Shown here: in pieces, positions 17,853 to 26,042 of the stretch
How the letters are laid out: each line of letters starts with the position of its first letter
How positions within the stretch are numbered: the stretch's first letter is position 1
NCBI GenBank assembly: GCA_020639075.1
Contig: JACKHI010000001.1
Location: 2,480,001 to 2,544,000 of the forward strand
DNA from: Phycisphaerales bacterium
GTDB taxonomy: Bacteria; Planctomycetota; Phycisphaerae; UBA1845; UTPLA1
DNA length: 64,000 bases
Direction of reading: 5' to 3'
The notes under the pieces: generated by a model
What the model was told of the DNA's origin: nothing
The model's input: the letters and a program-made list of their open reading frames with translations, nothing else
Databases searched by the model: none
Made by a program: the position numbers and the translations under genes

Positions 17853-18557
17853 ATGACTCAACGATCACTCCTTATCCCTGCAATCGCAATCCTTGCAACA
17901 ACATTCCTCATCCCAGCATTTGCTGTCGAACCGGCAACCGGCGACAAGCCCGCGCCCGACCCCAAACGATTCGCAGTCGAAATCGACGCGTTCAGGCAAT
18001 GGGATCGCAAAAACAGCTGGCCTGCGGACGCCGTCCTCTTCGCCGGCAGTTCCAGCATTCGCATGTGGCCGACGCGCGAGAGCTTTCCTGATCTTCAAGT
18101 CATCAACCGCGGATTCGGCGGCGCGCAGATTCCCGACATGCTGCACTATTACGACAACGTCATTAAGCCGTATGCACCACGCGTCATCGTCTTCTACTGT
18201 GGCGACAACGACATCGCCGACGGTCGCAGCGTCAACCATGTCGTCGACGACTTCTCGACGTTTCTCAATCGCGTTCGCAAGGACTTCCCGAAGTCGCACC
18301 TGATCTACATTCCCGCCAAGCCGTCGATCGCCCGTTGGAATCTCTGGCCGCGGATGCACGAAGCCAACAACCGGATCAAGGCGATGACCGAACGCGACGC
18401 TCTACTGACGTTCGCCGATACGGACGTCGTGCTGCTGGGCGACGATGGCAAACCGCAGAAGAACCTGTTCCTGAACGATGGTCTCCATCTGAATGACACA
18501 GGCTACGAGAAATGGACGAGCGTCTTGAGACCACTGATCGACGCCGCAATGAAGTAA
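17853..18557 (+). CDS. Secreted SGNH/GDSL hydrolase
   Basis: 234 residues with a signal peptide (LLIPAIAILATTFLIPAFA). The SGNH blocks are present: block I FAGSSSIRMW (nucleophile serine), block II NRGFGGAQ, block III YCGDNDIA, and block V DGLHLNDTGY (Asp and His). Such enzymes deacylate sugars, lipids or polysaccharides; the substrate is not evident. The start at 17853 follows GGGGA. It is a single gene, flanked on both sides by 30-base direct repeats and other repeat families, so it may sit in a variable cassette. Confidence 0.88.
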   Translation: MTQRSLLIPAIAILATTFLIPAFAVEPATGDKPAPDPKRFAVEIDAFRQWDRKNSWPADAVLFAGSSSIRMWPTRESFPDLQVINRGFGGAQIPDMLHYYDNVIKPYAPRVIVFYCGDNDIADGRSVNHVVDDFSTFLNRVRKDFPKSHLIYIPAKPSIARWNLWPRMHEANNRIKAMTERDALLTFADTDVVLLGDDGKPQKNLFLNDGLHLNDTGYEKWTSVLRPLIDAAMK

Positions 18558-18611
18558 CGCGGGACCATGCGATCCCAACACTTGTTAGGTTCCAGCTTCA
18601 CGCCGACAACG

Positions 18612-18675
18612 CCGCAACCGTTCCGAACCGCGACCGTTCCGAACCACAACCGTTCCGAACCGCGACCGTAAGGGA
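18612..18675 (+). repeat. Four tandem 16-base units
   Basis: Variants of CCGCGACCGTTCCGAA at 18612, 18628, 18644 and 18660; the last unit ends in GTAAGGGA. Read on the minus strand it encodes LPYGRGSE-like peptides. No spacers are present, so it is not a CRISPR array. Confidence 0.85.
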
Positions 18676-18712
18676 GCCGGGCGCGTCGTGTCAGCAAAAT
18701 CGGGTAACCCTT

Positions 18713-18742
18713 CTTTCAAGGGTGACGTTCACGATGATCGGC
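18713..18742 (+). repeat. 30-base direct repeat, right copy
   Basis: Second copy of the element at 17742-17771, same orientation, 28 of 30 positions identical. The copies are about 970 bases apart with the SGNH gene and the 16-base tandem array between them. Confidence 0.8.
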
Positions 18743-18800
18743 CAAGCGCGCGACTTACGAATGAACGCAACACAGACCGACGAACATCGTCCCCATCAGT

Positions 18801-19400
18801 TCACTCAACACCCGCAGCAACAGGCGCAGTCGCCGCCTTCGCCCCGCCTAACACCATCGCAATCCCGATACCCGAAAGCAACCAACCCGCGCCCTGATCG
18901 AGCAACTGCGCGACGGCGTACATATCGGGGAAGCGGTACCAATTCCAGTAAGACACGTCGATCGAAAGCCAGCCGGCGATGCCCATCAGCATCGCGAGGT
19001 AAATGCGCGTGCCCTTCGTTCCGTTGACCCGCGCAAGCACAATCGCACCCAGCAGCGCCGCCGCGATGTTGCTGGCCAGTTCCGTTCCCAGCATCTTCGG
19101 CGACATGGCCGTGATGTCCGACGTCGGATCAAAGATGAGAATGCCGCGAGGTCCCTTCTCATATCGCTTCGTCCATTCTTCCATCTGGGCTTCCGATGCG
19201 TTTTTCATGTCGAGCCCGGGGAACATATAGAAACTCCGCTCGTGAATCGAGTCAGACAACTGCGGTAGCACGATGCCTTCGTTGGGCAGACTGTCCATGC
19301 CCATCTCGCCCAACGGCAAGGCCATGTGCGAAATCCAACCCCAAAAAAACATGATGATGCCGCCGAGAATGCCGGCGCCGATGATTCTTCCCGAACTCAT
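18801..19400 (-). CDS. Small membrane protein, function unknown
   Basis: 199 residues. An N-terminal span (GAGILGGIIMFFWGWISHMALPLG) is followed by a soluble loop of about 75 residues and then three likely spans: NIAAALLGAIVLA, IYLAMLMGIAGWLSI and GAGWLLSGIGIAMVLG. No family recognised. The start at 19400 follows AGGAGAC. Single gene. Confidence 0.78.
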   Translation of the reverse strand: MSSGRIIGAGILGGIIMFFWGWISHMALPLGEMGMDSLPNEGIVLPQLSDSIHERSFYMFPGLDMKNASEAQMEEWTKRYEKGPRGILIFDPTSDITAMSPKMLGTELASNIAAALLGAIVLARVNGTKGTRIYLAMLMGIAGWLSIDVSYWNWYRFPDMYAVAQLLDQGAGWLLSGIGIAMVLGGAKAATAPVAAGVE

Positions 19401-19732
19401 GGATTGTCTCCTGTGTCCACGTCACGCGACATGCAGCAAGGGCCGACGCGGCCAGGGAAGCAGGCGGACGTGGGGGAGAATCTAATCGGTCCGCTTGGGG
19501 GATTCCAGCCGCTTGCAGATGGAAACCCGTCAGGAAGAACGAATCGGACAACCGGAATGTCCAGGCATTGATCAGAAGTCAATGTCCCGGGATCGTATGT
19601 CTGTCCCGAGGTCCCGCCACGACATGTCAGCCGACGACCCGTTCGCCCGGTGAGCTCGACGATGCCCTTCGAATCATCGTCCCTTCCGACTCCTTTTCGC
19701 CGCCACGCGTTTCCGCGCACTAAGCGATGGAC
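19401..19732. other. Intergenic region, nothing recognised
   Basis: 332 bases between two minus-strand genes. It should hold the promoter of the membrane protein gene starting at 19400. I found no convincing terminator, promoter or repeat in it. Confidence 0.4.
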
Positions 19733-21100
19733 TCACCTGCCCTGCTCCGACTGCCTCGCGCTCAGGCACCCTCGAGCATCCGAAAGAAACACGTGTGGAT
19801 CCAACACGAGTTCGATTCGCCCCAGTTCCCTGCCCGACGGATCGAGAAACAAGACAGTCGGGATGTGCAAGATATTGTACTTCTGGAGAACAGGAATCGT
19901 TGACTCATCCATGCAAACTCGAATCGGCACGCACGCTCCCTCCGCCCACGCGCGCACCGCAGCGTCCGACCACACGTCCAATTCCATCATCGCGCTGACC
20001 GGATAAGCGTCGTGGCAGAGGAACATCGCAACGACCTTTTTCTCTTCAGCCGCACGCTTGAACGCCTCCGCTTGTGTCAGTTTGAGAAAGACCGCGGCGC
20101 CGTCTTCCGACCATCGTGGATCCATGTGCAACGGGCCTGCCACGAGCCGCGCACCGGGCATTGGCGGCCCCGAATCGTACGGCGCCAACTTCTGCAATGT
20201 CGGCTCGAATACGGGCTTACCACCGTCACTTGTGTTGCTCTCCGCATCCTGATCGTCATCGCCGGATCTAAAGGCGTACTCGTCAATAATCCCCATCGCG
20301 TCATGCTCTGAAACCATTTGGACCGTGAGCAGACTCGGCTCAAGAAGCCGCTCCTTTCGCAACAGGTCAAACGTCATGCCGACGCGAATGCCCGAGTCTC
20401 GACCGACGTTGATCCGCACGAACAATCGTCGCCCGACACAGTAGTCGCGGGACATGAACTCATAATCTGGTTCTTCGATTTTGACGACCCCGAGAATCTT
20501 CGCGTGAACGGGCTTTCTCAGCAGACACTCGCGATACTGCGGCAATAGCTCGGGCAATCCATCGATCACACGATCCGCCTGGTCGAGTCGCCCATACCAG
20601 TCGCCAATTCCCAACGCATCTGGATCGCCGCGACTGGAACACACGTGGTTGCAGAAATCCTGAATCTCTTTGGTGGGAACGAGAAAACGCCATCCGCTCC
20701 ATTGAATGGGGATCAATTCCTGAAACGTCCCCAATCGCCACAGGTACTCGCGTTGAAGTCGAATCGTGCCGTCCGCATTCACGCCGACGCTTCCCGTCTC
20801 AGCTATGGGAGGTGGTTGGCAGTCGTATCTCGCACCGGCATAGCCGTGTTCGGGCGCGACCGCCAGAGTCTCGTTCATGAAGCTGTGGACGTACTCTCCC
20901 GCCCATGGGTGTTTCCCCAGATGATGAATCTCGTCGCGAATAGCATCCAATCGGATTTGATAAGCCGACCAAGCCTTTTCAAGTGGCGACTCGGCCCCAT
21001 CGCCTGGCTCGGCATGATCGTCCGCCCGCCCCCGGGCGCCGATGGAAATCAACACCACGCATGCAACGAGCGCGATTCTCGAAATTCGGCAGTGTGACAC
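19733..21100 (-). CDS. Exported protein with C-terminal thioredoxin-like domain
   Basis: 455 residues. It starts at GTG 21100, supported by AGGAGAG five bases before it; a TTG at 21124 is less likely. A signal peptide (IALVACVVLISIGARGRA) is followed by about 300 residues I do not recognise, with an acidic stretch GDDDQDAESN. The last 115 residues look like a thioredoxin fold of the DUF255/thioredoxin-7 type: KKVVAMFLCHDAYPVSAMMELDVWSD, then CVPIRVCMDEST and HIPTVLFLDPSGRELGR. The expected CxxC active site reads CHDAYP, so the redox function is doubtful. Confidence 0.75.
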   Translation of the reverse strand: MSHCRISRIALVACVVLISIGARGRADDHAEPGDGAESPLEKAWSAYQIRLDAIRDEIHHLGKHPWAGEYVHSFMNETLAVAPEHGYAGARYDCQPPPIAETGSVGVNADGTIRLQREYLWRLGTFQELIPIQWSGWRFLVPTKEIQDFCNHVCSSRGDPDALGIGDWYGRLDQADRVIDGLPELLPQYRECLLRKPVHAKILGVVKIEEPDYEFMSRDYCVGRRLFVRINVGRDSGIRVGMTFDLLRKERLLEPSLLTVQMVSEHDAMGIIDEYAFRSGDDDQDAESNTSDGGKPVFEPTLQKLAPYDSGPPMPGARLVAGPLHMDPRWSEDGAAVFLKLTQAEAFKRAAEEKKVVAMFLCHDAYPVSAMMELDVWSDAAVRAWAEGACVPIRVCMDESTIPVLQKYNILHIPTVLFLDPSGRELGRIELVLDPHVFLSDARGCLSARQSEQGR

Positions 21101-21230
21101 GAATTCTCTCCTGCATGCGAGCAAGTGGTGACTCAGACTGCGGATGGGGATGACAGTTTTGGCGGTCCGCGAATTGAATCATACCATCGCGATTCGGAAT
21201 CGATATGAAAATCTCGCAATACGGTCGCGC

Positions 21231-21354
21231 TGCCGCCCCGCTTCGGGGGCGGAATTTACTTCTTGAATCACCTACCCACGGGTTGCGCTGCGATCGCTTT
21301 GCGATCTTCGCTTCACCCGTGGCTACAGACTTTGGGCCCCTTGCCGGGGCCTTG
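21231..21354 (+). repeat. REP-like element A, copy 1
   Basis: Begins TGCCGCCCCGCTTCGGGGG (a hairpin) and contains a long imperfect palindrome opening CCACGGGTTGCGCTGCGATC and closing CTTCACCCGTGG, then GCTACAGACTTTGGG. Bases 21276-21354 are identical over 79 bases to 21781-21859. Confidence 0.92.
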
Positions 21355-21520
21355 GTGTGGTTTCTTTTTCTTGCGATTCACGTTCACGCCCCTGAACGAG
21401 GCTTTGGGTTGGGTTCTTTTGTTATTGTGATTCACATACATGCCCCCGAACGGGGCCTCGGTTTGATTGCATCCCAGCCCCCGAACGGGCGGATTGCCGA
21501 CGTCTCTTGTTCCGCGTTTG

Positions 21521-21646
21521 GCCCCCGAATGGGGGCAATAGTCTGTAGCCCCGCGTGAAGTGCAGACCGCGAATGCGGTCGAAGCGCAACGCGGGGAGAG
21601 CGACGTCTCCTATTCCGCATTTAGCCCCCGGATGGGGGCGATAGTC
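21521..21646 (-). repeat. REP-like element B, copy 1
   Basis: 126 bases, nearly identical to 22496-22621. Read on the minus strand its core (CCGCGTTGCGCTTCGACCG to CTTCACGCGGGGCTACAGAC) matches the architecture of element A, including the shared GGCTACAGAC. A and B are therefore diverged members of one family in opposite orientation. It is flanked by CCCCCGAATGGGGG-type hairpins. Confidence 0.9.
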
Positions 21647-21733
21647 CTCGTGCGCTCCGCGATTCAAAGCACACCATTGCGAGTTGGCATTGACTCGCGA
21701 TTCGTTTATCACGATCGCCATGCGCTAACGCAC

Positions 21734-21859
21734 TGCCGCCCCGCTTCGGGGGCGGAATTCTCGTTAATTGAATTACGTATCCACGGGTTGCGCTGCGATC
21801 GCTTTGCGATCTTCGCTTCACCCGTGGCTACAGACTTTGGGCCCCTTGCCGGGGCCTTG
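21734..21859 (+). repeat. REP-like element A, copy 2
   Basis: Second copy of element A, 79 bases perfectly identical to the first and the remainder similar. It ends 82 bases before the start codon of the IS200-like transposase gene. Confidence 0.92.
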
Positions 21860-21941
21860 TGTCGGCATTTGGCACTCCATGACACATCGAGGGTTGCGGT
21901 CATCTACAAACGGCAAAAGGATACGCACGGGAGGAACGACG

Positions 21942-22394
21942 ATGCCGCACACATTTTCTCAACTCCTGATCCATGTCGTCTTTGGAACGAAAGACCGGGC
22001 AGCCCTGATCACTGAGGCGATGGAAGAGCGGCTTCACGAATACATCGGCGGCATCATCCGCAACGAGAAGGGCGTTCTCTGCGCCGCCGGCGGTATGGCC
22101 GATCACATTCATCTGCTGGTTCGATAGCGAACGGACCGCTCGATCGCCGATTTGATGCGAAACGTCAAGGCGAGTTCTTCGAAGTGGATTCATGACGAGT
22201 TTCCCGACCTGGCGTCATTCGCATGGCAGGAGGGGTACGGCGCGTTCAGCGTCAGCAAGTCGGCCGAGGCCGACGTCAGGGCGTATATCAATCATCAGAA
22301 GGAGCATCATCGCGTACGTTCGTTTCAGGAGGAGTTCACCGCATTCCTCAAGGCTCATGAGATACCGTTCGACGAGCGGTATGTGTTCCGTTGA
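21942..22394 (+). pseudogene. IS200-like (Y1/HUH) transposase, interrupted by an amber codon
   Basis: 151 codons. MPHTFSQLLIHVVFGTKDRAALI and MADHIHLLVR carry the HUH histidine pair, and FAWQEGYGAFSVS carries the likely catalytic tyrosine. The end (YINHQKEHHRVRSFQEEF) is typical of the TnpA_REP/IS200-like family. A TAG at 22125-22127 falls directly after HLLVR, where relatives usually have leucine; TTG to TAG is one base change. The frame is otherwise intact to 22394. A good GGGAGG precedes the ATG. Copies of its probable substrate repeat lie on both sides. Confidence 0.9.
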
Positions 22395-22495
22395 GGACGG
22401 ATGCGATGAGGCTGGTTAGGCATTCCATATTCGAATGGAGACTATTTCTTGCATCCCGGCCCCCAAAATGAAGACGCGTCTTACTCGCATTTTCA

Positions 22496-22621
22496 GCCCC
22501 CGACTGGGGGCAAGAGTCTGTAGCCCCGCGTGAAGCGCAGACCGCGAATGCGGTCGAAGCGTAACGCGGGGAGAGCGACGTTCCCTATTCCGCATTTAGC
22601 CCCCGAACGGGGGCGATAGTT
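22496..22621 (-). repeat. REP-like element B, copy 2
   Basis: Same 126-base layout as 21521-21646, starting with CCCCCGACTGGGGG and ending with CCCCCGAACGGGGGCGATAG. Inverted relative to element A, so the transposase gene sits between an A copy and a B copy facing each other. The 308-base gap 22395-22702 holds only this element and unrecognised flanks. Confidence 0.9.
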
Positions 22622-22702
22622 GTCGCATGCTCCGCGGCTTAAATCACGCCCTTGCGATACGGAATCAATATGCGACACTCGCAACACGATCGCACACCCG
22701 CC

Positions 22703-23104
22703 CTAAAGCCCGCCGCGCTCAATCACAACGCCCGCCCCAGCCGGTCCATCTTCCAAATAGAGTCCCCCGTGAGCATGCACATCGCCGTCGTTGGTCAGCA
22801 AGATCACGTGCACACACTCGACGTTGTTCGTGACCTCCCAACAATACCGAACCGCGTCGTCATTGATTCCGAAGGACGCCAGTTCTTTCTCGCTTCGATA
22901 CGGATTGCAGACGACCGCCCGCTCCCAGCCTGGTTCCTTTCTGATCGCGGTCTCCAGTTCGTGCATCGTCGCGAGATACTCCGGCAGCGACAACTTGGCC
23001 GGATGAATGTGCCAACCGAACTCGCGCCGCACGACCAGGGCCGCGACGATCCCGATCATGACCAGTGCGACAGCCAATATTAATTGATGTCGTTTGACTG
23101 ACAC
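22703..23104 (-). CDS. Membrane-anchored small protein, function unknown
   Basis: 133 residues. One N-terminal span (LILAVALVMIGIVAALVV) is followed by a soluble domain outside the membrane (FGWHIHPAKLSLPEYLATMHELETA and CVHVILLTNDGDVHAHGG). No family recognised. GTG at 23104 is chosen because GGGGAGG lies five bases before it; another GTG at 23110 is in frame. Confidence 0.65.
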   Translation of the reverse strand: MSVKRHQLILAVALVMIGIVAALVVRREFGWHIHPAKLSLPEYLATMHELETAIRKEPGWERAVVCNPYRSEKELASFGINDDAVRYCWEVTNNVECVHVILLTNDGDVHAHGGLYLEDGPAGAGVVIERGGL

Positions 23105-23486
23105 GCTCACCTCCCCAGCACGTCCCCCTGAACGAAGCGCCGATCACGACTCAGTCATGGAAACACGGCCTCAGGCGTCATGCGGTATAGACGCCACAAG
23201 ACGTGAAGCCGTTCGCGCGAATTTGCGAGCGTTTGCGACACTTTGCGGGAGTTTGCAGGTGTTTTTTGCACAACGACAATTGTCAAAACCGCGATGTCGA
23301 CCTCGGAATCGCCGTTCCGCTGACCCGTCTTGCAGATTTTGCGCCATTTTGCGCCCCCCTCGAAATCCGCGGATCGCCCGCTTCAATCCGTTACGCAATG
23401 AGCCTCCGCACATCGTCCCGCCGGCGACAATACGCCGCGCTTCGCACCACCAATTGCGTCGCGCCCGGAAATCGAATCGCGCGTGC
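23105..23486. other. Intergenic region with 10-base-phased TTTGC tract
   Basis: At 23222, 23232, 23242 and 23252 the motif TTTGC recurs exactly every 10 bases, followed by TTTTTTGCA at 23262. ATTTTGCGCC then repeats in tandem at 23336-23345 and 23346-23355. The period equals one helical turn, which would put the T-tracts on one face of the DNA. It lies upstream of the minus-strand gene starting at 23104, so bending or binding of a regulator or nucleoid protein is conceivable. Confidence 0.6.
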
Positions 23487-23906
23487 TTACTCCCCGATGA
23501 TTTTCACCAGCACCCGCTTCTTCCGACGGCCGTCGAATTCCCCGTAGAAAATCTGCTCCCACGGACCAAAGTCGAGCTTGCCGTTCGTGATCGCCACGAC
23601 GACTTCCCGCCCCATGATCGACCGCTTGAGGTGCGCGTCGGCGTTGTCTTCGCCGGTATCGTTGTGGCGGTACTGGTTGACGGGTGCATGCGGCGCCAGA
23701 CCTTCGAGCCAGGTTTCGAAGTCGGCATGGAGCCCTCGTTCGTCGTCGTTGATGAAGACGCTGGCGCTGATGTGCATGGCGTTGACGAGGCAAAGCCCTT
23801 CGCGAATGCCGCTTTCAGCGAGGACCGCCTCCACGTCGCGCGTGATATTGAGATAGGCCCGGCGAGTCGGTGTGTTGAACCACAGCTCCTTGCGATGAGA
23901 TTTCAT
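23487..23906 (-). CDS. yjbQ: YjbQ/UPF0047-family protein
   Basis: 139 residues, full family length. Family blocks are NITRDVEAVLAESGIREGLCLVN, HISASVFINDDERGLHADFETWL, YRHNDTGEDNADAHLKRSIMG and GPWEQIFYGEFDGRRKKRVLVKI. The conserved H and D/E residues of the metal-like site are present. E. coli YjbQ has a weak thiamine-phosphate synthase activity; whether this one does is unknown. The start MKSHRKELWFNTP at 23906 fits relatives; upstream codons in the same frame look non-coding. Confidence 0.88.
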   Translation of the reverse strand: MKSHRKELWFNTPTRRAYLNITRDVEAVLAESGIREGLCLVNAMHISASVFINDDERGLHADFETWLEGLAPHAPVNQYRHNDTGEDNADAHLKRSIMGREVVVAITNGKLDFGPWEQIFYGEFDGRRKKRVLVKIIGE

Positions 23907-23999
23907 GTCGCCGATTCTCTTGAATCCGGACGGGCCGTGCAATCGAATCCTGAATTGCAGAGGCCCAGCGGCGCAGGGTGGAGTCGCCGCGGTGCCCCA

Positions 24000-24043
24000 A
24001 AAGTGAATCGGGCTCGATCGCGGGGAGCGATCGAGCCCGATTC
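24000..24043 (-). terminator. Strong hairpin terminator after the sigma-factor operon
   Basis: Perfect 16-base-pair stem: GAATCGGGCTCGATCG (24005-24020) with CGATCGAGCCCGATTC (24028-24043), loop of seven bases. On the minus strand the stem is followed by ACTTTT. It ends the operon finishing at 24197 and insulates yjbQ. Confidence 0.75.
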
Positions 24044-24196
24044 GGGTGGAGTGGGGTATTGGGTACAGATTATTTCCTACCCTGTACAACGACCGGCGGT
24101 TCGCCGTCTCACCTGCCGTTGCAGTTTTTTTAGCACATTTTTGTCGGGCTCTGACGAGGCGTCAGAAACAGGGCCCCGACAACGGCCCCCAGGCCA

Positions 24197-25435
24197 TTAT
24201 TTCAAGTCGCCGTCACCCACCCCGACAACTTCGAGTTCGGCCGGCCGAAATGCATCCATCCGCGATTGGAGCGTCGCCAAGCGCTCCATCTCCGTGCTGA
24301 CAGCCGCCTGGGCCGCCGGAAAACCGAGTTCCACAGTGGACTCCAGCCGATCCGCGATTTCGAGCTGTTCAGTGAGCTGCTTCAGCCGATTTCGAATGTA
24401 CTCGGTCCGTGCCTCCGATTCGGCGGACGTGATCCCCGCCTCGGCGAGTTCCGTGTTCAGGGCCGCCGATCGATCCGCGCCGAGATCCGAAGCGGCAAGC
24501 CCCTCGCGTCGTTCCTGTAGCCGGATCCGGGCCTCGATCAGGGATTCCCTCGCGGCCGCCAATTCACCCTCAGAAACTTGGTTCGCCTTATGAAGTTGCT
24601 GAATCCGCTCGAGTTTCAATTGTTGAATGTCGACCAGATGTTGCAGGTCGGCGAGGATCGGGTCGCTGTCCGCCTGTTTTGCCTGACGCTCCGCCGACTT
24701 GGCAATCTGGGCTTCGATCGCGGACTGCCGAGCCTGTTGCGCAACGCGTTCGATTTCGAGATCTCGAAGCTGTCTTTCGAGCATCACGATTTCGGTGGCA
24801 ATCGTGCCGCGATCGAGATCGATCCGTCCGGCGGCGGTCGACATCGCCCGTCGCTCGGCGCAAAGTCGATCGAGCCGGTCCTGCGCGAGCTTCAAACGCG
24901 CCTCGGACTCGCCGATCGCCTTGTGCAGAGATACCGCATTCTGTTGGCTCAACTGCATCAGCGCCTGGCGCAGCCGGGCGACGAGCGCCGACTGGAGTTC
25001 CTCGGCGACGGGCGGCAACGGCCTTTCGTAACCATCCTCCTCGTCGATGGCGACGGTCAAACGATAGAGTGTTGGCGCCAGTTCATCACCGGTCATCAGC
25101 TCTCCGCCTATCATTTCAATTTCAGTCGATACGTTTATGTTGGCGAGGAGGATCTCTCCGCCGCGATGGAGCGTTTCCCGGATTGCCCCGCCGCGAACGG
25201 CCGACGTCATCATGATCGAGTTGATGAAATCGGTTTCGACGGGAATCATCGGATCGCCCGCGGGAAGGCGAAGAATGCAACTGGCGTTGCGGCTCCCTTT
25301 CAATTCGTCGAGCTGAGATTGCCGCACGGGGGGCTCGTTCTGTGCGGCGGCAACGGTGAGGCCGATCGGCATCATCCAAACCGCGATGGCCAACCTGGCC
25401 GTAAGCGAGCATTTCATCGAATTCACTTGCATCAT
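24197..25435 (-). CDS. Exported coiled-coil protein of ECF operon 1
   Basis: 412 residues with a signal peptide (LAIAVWMMPIGLTVAAAQ). A domain of about 110 residues follows. Residues from about 145 to 390 are long heptad-rich helices (for example ARLKLAQDRLDRLCAERRAM and RNRLKQLTEQLEIADRLEST), so a periplasmic coiled coil is likely. No named family recognised. ATG 25435 overlaps the stop of the anti-sigma-like gene (ATGA), so the two are translationally coupled. It may be the signal-sensing partner of the membrane protein, by inference from gene order only. Confidence 0.75.
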   Translation of the reverse strand: MMQVNSMKCSLTARLAIAVWMMPIGLTVAAAQNEPPVRQSQLDELKGSRNASCILRLPAGDPMIPVETDFINSIMMTSAVRGGAIRETLHRGGEILLANINVSTEIEMIGGELMTGDELAPTLYRLTVAIDEEDGYERPLPPVAEELQSALVARLRQALMQLSQQNAVSLHKAIGESEARLKLAQDRLDRLCAERRAMSTAAGRIDLDRGTIATEIVMLERQLRDLEIERVAQQARQSAIEAQIAKSAERQAKQADSDPILADLQHLVDIQQLKLERIQQLHKANQVSEGELAAARESLIEARIRLQERREGLAASDLGADRSAALNTELAEAGITSAESEARTEYIRNRLKQLTEQLEIADRLESTVELGFPAAQAAVSTEMERLATLQSRMDAFRPAELEVVGVGDGDLK

Positions 25436-26022
25436 GCCTTTTCTCCTTTGGACGCGTCGCTCAGACGCTGCCTGGCGTCGGCGGCGGCGGCCGATTCCGG
25501 AAACAACTCAAGAACTCTTCGATATGCAGTCGGCGCAAGCCGATGCGTCAATTCATTGCCTGCAAGGCGATCGCCCTGCATCAACATCGTCTGTGCCGCG
25601 GTCTCCGCGGCGATCTGTGCGTCAATCGCCGGCTCGACTCGCGCGAGTCGGCTGAACCTGTTGCGTGAATGCTCACGGCGTTCGATTCGGCTCACGACTG
25701 CCGCCGTCACGGCCGCCTCCCGATCCAGCGCTTCGATTTCTCGTCGAATCGCGTCGACGGCAATCGCCGAATTCGGCGCTTTGTTGGATAATGATTCGCG
25801 ATCGGTCGTTGTCGTTCTCGTTTGGACGACGTGTCCCACGCCGACGAGAAGCATGACAATAAGAAGACCGGCGCTCGAGCGCCCGATCGCCGTTCGACGC
25901 CGGATTCGAGACATCGCATCTGCCATTGCGCTGTCGGCAACGCGGGCTTCATCGTCGAAACGCGGCTGCGACGTGATGTCGACGTCTGTCTGTTTCAGGA
26001 TGTCAATCAGTCGATCGTTCAT
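25432..26022 (-). CDS. Single-span membrane protein, probable anti-sigma factor 1
   Basis: 196 residues. A cytoplasmic N-terminus of about 45 residues, one span near 50-70 (SSAGLLIVMLLVGVGHVV), then a helical periplasmic part ending in a TPR-like LAPTAYRRVLELFPESAAAADARQRL. No HxxxCxxC zinc motif is visible, so it would be a non-zinc anti-sigma factor. The assignment rests on size, topology and place directly after the ECF sigma gene (20-base gap) and overlapping the coiled-coil gene. Confidence 0.65.
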   Translation of the reverse strand: MNDRLIDILKQTDVDITSQPRFDDEARVADSAMADAMSRIRRRTAIGRSSAGLLIVMLLVGVGHVVQTRTTTTDRESLSNKAPNSAIAVDAIRREIEALDREAAVTAAVVSRIERREHSRNRFSRLARVEPAIDAQIAAETAAQTMLMQGDRLAGNELTHRLAPTAYRRVLELFPESAAAADARQRLSDASKGEKA

Positions 26023-26042
26023 GATTCCGGTTCTTCAACCAT

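Noticed and set aside
18612..18675. CRISPR array
   Set aside because: The 16-base units are directly adjacent with no spacers and no cas genes are in the window.
22125..22127. Programmed readthrough or pyrrolysine at the transposase amber codon
   Set aside because: No stem-loop or context typical of recoding is evident and related proteins have leucine here. A point mutation is simpler.
24143..24184. Second hairpin (TTGTCGGG...CCCGACAA) as another terminator
   Set aside because: On the minus strand it is followed by A-rich, not U-rich, sequence; the perfect stem at 24005-24043 is the better terminator.
23094..24593. Plus-strand open frame of 499 codons across yjbQ
   Set aside because: It overlaps the well-conserved yjbQ on the other strand and spans the non-coding phased tract and terminator; composition is not protein-like.
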